Shown piece by piece: positions 15,183-17,952 of a DNA stretch of 17,952 nucleotides. The notes beneath the pieces are model-generated. The model did not search any database. It was not told the DNA's origin and was given only the letters and a program-made list of their open reading frames with translations. How positions within the stretch are numbered: position 1 is the first letter of the stretch; the number at the start of each line of letters is the position of its first letter. The position numbers and the translations under genes were made by a program. This DNA comes from an uncultured Moraxella sp. (GTDB lineage Bacteria > Pseudomonadota > Gammaproteobacteria > Pseudomonadales > Moraxellaceae): contig CALAPG010000039.1 of NCBI GenBank assembly GCA_937889485.1, positions 1 to 17,952 of the forward strand, read 5' to 3'.

Positions 15183-15397
15183 TATTCTTCCAACATATCG
15201 GCCAAAAACACCAATAAATCTGCAACTTGATAGTGGCCTTCACTAAATCCGTATTCTTCACAGCCATCAGGAATAAACACTGTTTGCTCATGCAATGACT
15301 TATCCAAACACAACAGGCGTAATGTATTGATAACTTTTCCCCTGATGCCTTGCTCTGTCACCATATTTCGTTCAAATAGTTGTGCCGCCATGTCCAT
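15182..15397 (-). CDS. Small acidic protein of unknown function, coupled to dpnA
   Basis: I do not recognise this 71-residue product, MDMAAQLFER to LADMLEE. It is acidic and Leu-rich, mostly predicted helix by eye, with two cysteines (in LLCLD and DGCEE) and no membrane segment. The ATG at 15397 has GGTGG 5 nt upstream; the frame extends to a TTG at 15409 without better signals. Its TAA overlaps the dpnA ATG by one base, and a near-consensus promoter lies about 50 bp upstream, both arguing for real expression. Its place as first gene in the dpnA transcript suggests a role in the restriction-modification island, but no function can be named. Confidence 0.65.
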   Translation of the reverse strand: MDMAAQLFERNMVTEQGIRGKVINTLRLLCLDKSLHEQTVFIPDGCEEYGFSEGHYQVADLLVFLADMLEE

Positions 15398-15443
15398 ACA
15401 AACCACCAAGTATTAGCAAAAAGACACTTATTGTGTGTGGTTT

Positions 15444-15461
15444 AATCATAGTTAAATCATA
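15444..15461. promoter_or_regulatory. Direct repeat AATCATA x2 at 11-bp spacing, candidate regulator operator
   Basis: AATCATA occurs at 15444-15450 and 15455-15461, about one helical turn apart, so both copies face the same side of the DNA. On the minus strand they read TATGATT and overlap the -10 and spacer of the promoter for the small gene and dpnA. The XRE regulator gene begins 12 bp to the right. A nearby inverted repeat ACAC-TTATT-GTGT (15424-15436) is a second candidate. Binding by the XRE protein is inference. Confidence 0.35.
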
Positions 15462-15473
15462 AGAATACTGCAA
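15445..15473 (-). promoter_or_regulatory. Minus-strand promoter for the 71-codon gene and dpnA
   Basis: Read on the minus strand, TTGCAG (-35, 15473-15468) is separated by exactly 17 bp from TATGAT (-10, 15450-15445). Transcription would start near 15438, about 40 nt ahead of the 71-codon gene. The -35 box touches the ATG of the divergent regulator gene, so expression of the two sides is likely linked. No strong plus-strand promoter or ribosome binding site is seen for the regulator, which may be translated from a leaderless or very short-leader transcript, as known for some C proteins. Confidence 0.5.
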
Positions 15474-15695
15474 ATGGAAAATAACATTTTAAAACAATTT
15501 GGCGCACGCATTCGCCAACTACGCAAGCAAAAAGGCTTTAGCCAAGAACAATTGGCTGAGTTGACCGGATTTCATCGCAACTATATCGGTATGGTGGAGC
15601 GTGGCGAGCGCAATCCTGCATTGGTGAATATTCAGGTATTCGCCAAAGTATTTGGATTATCTATTAGTGAATTATTTAATTTTGAAGAAAAGTAA
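15474..15695 (+). CDS. XRE-family regulator resembling restriction-modification controller (C) protein
   Basis: A 73-residue single-domain helix-turn-helix protein. Residues 8-65 form an HTH_3/XRE fold: FGARIRQLRKQKGFSQEQLAEL, then recognition-helix region TGFHRNYIGMVERGERNP, then VNIQVFAKVFGLSISELF. The RNYIGMVERGERNP segment is typical of C proteins that time endonuclease expression in type II systems, and the size fits. It lies on the plus strand between the broken DpnII-type endonuclease gene (convergent, 55-bp gap) and the 71-codon gene/dpnA pair (divergent). Most C genes sit directly upstream of, and in the same direction as, the endonuclease; here it cannot be cotranscribed with it, so repression of the divergent dpnA promoter is the simpler idea. 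Whether it acts on this island is inference. Confidence 0.9.
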   Translation: MENNILKQFGARIRQLRKQKGFSQEQLAELTGFHRNYIGMVERGERNPALVNIQVFAKVFGLSISELFNFEEK

Positions 15696-15701
15696 TGACT
15701 A

Positions 15702-15748
15702 GAATACCTAGTATTCATCACGGTATTAAAAACCATATTTTTGATATG
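15702..15748. repeat. Two short hairpins between convergent regulator and endonuclease genes
   Basis: GAATAC (15702-15707) and GTATTC (15711-15716) pair around a 3-nt loop. CATAT (15734-15738) and ATATG (15744-15748) pair around TTTTG. They fill the 55-bp gap between the stops of the convergent regulator and endonuclease frames and may help end transcription on either side. Both are short and A+T-rich and lack T-runs. Confidence 0.3.
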
Positions 15749-15750
15749 AG

Positions 15751-16653
15751 TTAGTCAGCAGAATTCTCTGAAAGAATTACTTTACGGAGATAGTCATTTT
15801 TAAGCATTTCAATGTTAAGCAAAATATTGTGGCGCTCAAAATAATCTTGTAATGGATTTTTGGTGGTCAACCAGCCTTTACCATCTGTTACCCAAATAAA
15901 AGTAATATGTTGAGCCTGTCAAAAACGACTCATTTCGATGTACTCTGTGGCAGTAGATTTTAGCTTAGAGCCACCACCACCATAAAAATTACACTCGATA
16001 AAAAATAGCTTTTGTTCTTTTTTGATAACAAAATCAACAATCCTTGAAGACTTGTCAACTTGAACATCCATATTCCAAGCATCTTTAATTTTCTTTGCAT
16101 TTGCTTGTGGTAGATATTCTAAGTTATGTTCATGGCAAAAAATTGCAACAAAAGACTCGACTAACTTTTCCATTGAGGTACCGCCTCGATTTTTACGCCC
16201 ATTTGAATCAAGACCCACTTCAACACCAATACAATAATCAGGAATACTTTTTATTTGCTTTGTTTTAATAAGTTCGGCAAAACCACTTTGTACCAATAAA
16301 CTGATTACATCGTTAATTTTTTCGTCAGTCATCTCTTTTGAACTAAAATCAAAGTTTTTGTAGATAAAAGCCGTATTATCAATTAATACTTCAACTGATT
16401 TATCACGAATGGCTAAAAGCGTTGGAATAGCTTTAATTGATTTCGGATATGTCTTAAAAATATCAAAAAGACTAGCTTCAATATCTTCTTTACCAATAGC
16501 CGTATTTAACAAATTTAGCTCTTTCTCTATGGGAGAGATATTTTTGAACACTTTGCCCCAATTCACAAAATAGTCAAACTGGGTAATCCCTTTTAGATTT
16601 AAGGTCGCTAAAAAATCATCAAAATGCTCAGCTGAGAAAATTTTATTATTCAT
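15751..16653 (-). pseudogene. dpnB: DpnII-family type II restriction endonuclease, interrupted by in-frame TGA
   Basis: The DpnII/MboI family cuts unmethylated GATC. The first 244 codons match it: PDYCIGVEVGLDSNGRKNR-type segment (138-155), GGTSMEKLVE (157-166), and a PD-(D/E)xK-like core with D207 in IVDFVI and E220 in FFIECNFYGGGGSK. Translation then meets TGA at 15919-15921. In the same frame, 55 more codons (15754-15918) run to TAA at 15751-15753 and read QAQHITFIWVTDGKGW and NPLQDYFERHNILLN, the expected family C-terminus. Repairing one codon gives a 300-residue protein, near the usual length; TGG (Trp) or TGT/TGC (Cys) are one-base alternatives. The truncated product keeps the likely active site but loses about a fifth of the protein. 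Nonsense mutation, readthrough or sequence error cannot be told apart here. Its ATG follows the dpnM stop by 2 bp. Confidence 0.85.
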
Positions 16654-16655
16654 AA

Positions 16656-17552
16656 TCAGTAATTCCGAATTAATAGCTCGCTAACCGCTTGTCGTCCCTC
16701 ACCTTTTGCACTAATAGACCGACTGGCACTAATACGCTCAATCGTAAATTCTTGATATAACTCATCAAAGAAATTATCAGTTGGGTTGGAATTTTTTGGG
16801 TCAGAGTTGCTTAGTAAAAATAGATGACCTTGCTTATCTAATGCTTTACAAAATTTATATAAGCGTACTTGCTCACTATCATCAAAAATCTGATGCGAGT
16901 ATGCCGTAAAACTTGCCGTTGTGCTAATCGGTCGATATGGCGGATCGAGATAAAACCAACAAGGTAAATCGGTCGGTATTTCTTTCAATGTTTGCTCATA
17001 GTCCCCTTGCAAAATTACTACCTTTTGCAATGCTTGATGGACAGCGATTAATGCGCTTTTATCTACTATAACAGGCTTTTTATAGCTACCGATTGGCACA
17101 TTAAATTGATTGTTTTTATTAACCCGGTATAGACCATTAAACCCTGATTTATTTAAAAAAATGAACAAACTGGCTTGTATAACGGCATCATTATCACGTC
17201 TATTAAACTGTTGACGTTTGGCATAAAAATAAGGCGACTTCTCCGCCTTGGTTGTTAATTCGTCATATTCACTTTGCAGTTGCTGTAAAGCTTCAAGCAA
17301 TGGCTCCATATCTGTCTTAATAACCTGATAAAGATTGATTAGGTCTTGGTTGGTATCATTAATAATCAGCTGCTTCAAATGCGGTAATTTACTTAGCGCC
17401 CAAAAGCTGACAGCCCCACCACCAAGAAACGGCTCTATCATACAAAAATCTTGTGTTTGAGTCAGGCTTGGTAAACGACTTTTAATATCTTCAATCAGTT
17501 GTGACTTGCCACCTGCCCATTTGACAATCGGTTTTACTACTTGCAACGCCAT
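16656..17552 (-). CDS. dpnM: DpnM/Dam-type adenine-specific DNA methyltransferase (alpha class, GATC)
   Basis: A 298-residue D12-class N6-adenine methyltransferase. The order is alpha class: KWAGGK (11-16) and AdoMet-binding motif [12 protein letters not shown] (40-50) come first, with catalytic motif [10 protein letters not shown] (203-210) near the C-terminus. [26 protein letters not shown] (133 onward) is the Dam/DpnM target-recognition region that reads GATC. The protein ends normally with SELLIRNY and looks intact. AAGAG lies 6 nt before the ATG. Methylation at the N6 of adenine in GATC would protect against the DpnII-type nuclease encoded 2 bp downstream and might also act as a Dam-like epigenetic mark. 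A+T content is visibly higher than in the core genes, consistent with horizontal acquisition. Confidence 0.95.
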   Translation of the reverse strand: MALQVVKPIVKWAGGKSQLIEDIKSRLPSLTQTQDFCMIEPFLGGGAVSFWALSKLPHLKQLIINDTNQDLINLYQVIKTDMEPLLEALQQLQSEYDELTTKAEKSPYFYAKRQQFNRRDNDAVIQASLFIFLNKSGFNGLYRVNKNNQFNVPIGSYKKPVIVDKSALIAVHQALQKVVILQGDYEQTLKEIPTDLPCWFYLDPPYRPISTTASFTAYSHQIFDDSEQVRLYKFCKALDKQGHLFLLSNSDPKNSNPTDNFFDELYQEFTIERISASRSISAKGEGRQAVSELLIRNY

Positions 17553-17836
17553 AACAAACTCTTGAAAATAAAATAAACGATTTTACCCGATACACTCACG
17601 AATTTGGAGATATTTTATTGACTACTAATAGATTTAATTTTTAAACAACTAAAATCAACTCAATGCAATTTTTCCTTATCACTTATAGGTACTTTTAATT
17701 GTCCGTGCAGATTTAGAACATGCCAAAATTCAAGAAACGCTTTATAATAGCAGCAATTTTTTTTGTTTATAGTATGTTTGATATTCCATATGTATCTTTT
17801 TGAAAATATTTTTTAGCCACTCAAGAGGTAAGCGTA
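17553..17836. other. A+T-rich intergenic region upstream of dpnM
   Basis: This 284-bp stretch separates divergent dpnM and the zinc-ribbon gene. It must carry the dpnM promoter, but I see no convincing -35/-10 pair on the minus strand. On the plus strand TATAAT occurs at 17743-17748, without a good -35 box. There is a T8 run at 17756-17763 and a possible 27-codon frame, listed separately. No copy of the AATCATA repeat found near the regulator gene was seen here. Confidence 0.5.
17720..17803 (+). CDS. Possible 27-residue cationic-hydrophobic peptide
   Basis: An ATG-to-TGA frame encodes MPKFKKRFIIAAIFFVYSMF followed by DIPYVSF: five basic residues near the N-terminus, then a hydrophobic helix. 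This layout fits a small membrane peptide or the start of a decayed membrane protein. No clear ribosome binding site precedes it, and TATAAT at 17743-17748 lies inside it, so the region could equally be promoter DNA. Confidence is low. Confidence 0.2.
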   Translation: MPKFKKRFIIAAIFFVYSMFDIPYVSF

Positions 17837-17952
17837 ATGCCGGCAGGTAACCCTGAGATTAAATGTATGGCGTGTGGTTTAAACTGCCCTATTGAAGCAG
17901 AAGATAAAATTGAACGTTCGCATTGTGGAGAGAGGAAATTTTCTGTATGGCC
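17837..17952 (+). CDS. Zinc-ribbon-like small protein (partial, runs off the window)
   Basis: The ATG at 17837 has a good ribosome binding site (AGAGGT, about 7 nt upstream). The 38 codons present begin MPAGNPEIKCMACGLNCP and remain open to the edge. Cysteines at 10, 13, 17 and 30 give a CxxCGxxxC ... HC arrangement, like a zinc ribbon or short metal-binding domain. The family cannot be named from this fragment. It diverges from dpnM and probably lies outside the restriction-modification island. The end is set by the window, not by a stop codon. Confidence 0.6.
   Translation, partial: MPAGNPEIKCMACGLNCPIEAEDKIERSHCGERKFSVW

Noticed and set aside
15919..15921. TGA in the endonuclease as a selenocysteine codon
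   Set aside because: Selenocysteine is not known in DpnII-family nucleases and no SECIS-like hairpin was evident directly after the codon.

Overview
The window looks like chromosomal DNA of a gamma-proteobacterium of the Moraxellaceae/Pseudomonadales type (Moraxella or Psychrobacter-like). This is inferred from protein resemblance, the hemA <-> TPR gene - lolB neighbourhood that I know from Pseudomonas, and moderate G+C in the core genes. No rRNA, tRNA, CRISPR array or insertion sequence was found.

Core block, bases 1-12,003. On the plus strand: a possible tail of an upstream gene, then panB and panC (pantothenate synthesis), rapZ (nucleotide-binding regulator), darP/yjgA (ribosome-associated protein) and a SotB-like MFS exporter. 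On the minus strand: hemA (glutamyl-tRNA reductase, first step of tetrapyrrole synthesis) followed by glnD (PII uridylyltransferase, nitrogen sensing). Divergent from hemA is a secreted or envelope TPR protein followed by lolB (outer-membrane lipoprotein insertion). The ispE gene that usually follows lolB is not here. A small HExxH putative metallopeptidase (minus), an unrecognised lipoprotein (plus) and rarA (plus; AAA+ ATPase of replication and recombination) occupy the next stretch.

Accessory block, about 14,364-17,552. This is a DpnII/MboI-type GATC restriction-modification island, visibly more A+T-rich in its central part. On the minus strand lie dpnM (alpha-class Dam-like methylase), a DpnII-family endonuclease gene, a 71-codon gene of unknown function and dpnA (beta-class methylase). 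A small XRE/C-protein-like regulator gene is inserted on the plus strand between the endonuclease and the 71-codon gene. The 78-bp divergent region between the regulator and the 71-codon gene/dpnA pair carries a good minus-strand promoter overlapped by an 11-bp-spaced direct repeat, a plausible autoregulatory operator.

The most notable observation is that the endonuclease reading frame is interrupted by a single in-frame TGA at codon 245. Fifty-five further codons in the same frame still read as the conserved C-terminus of the family. Both methylases look intact, so as read the island would methylate GATC but probably not restrict, unless the stop is read through or is a sequence error.

The right end holds a 284-bp A+T-rich intergenic stretch with a possible 27-codon hydrophobic peptide, then the start of a small zinc-ribbon-like gene that runs off the window.
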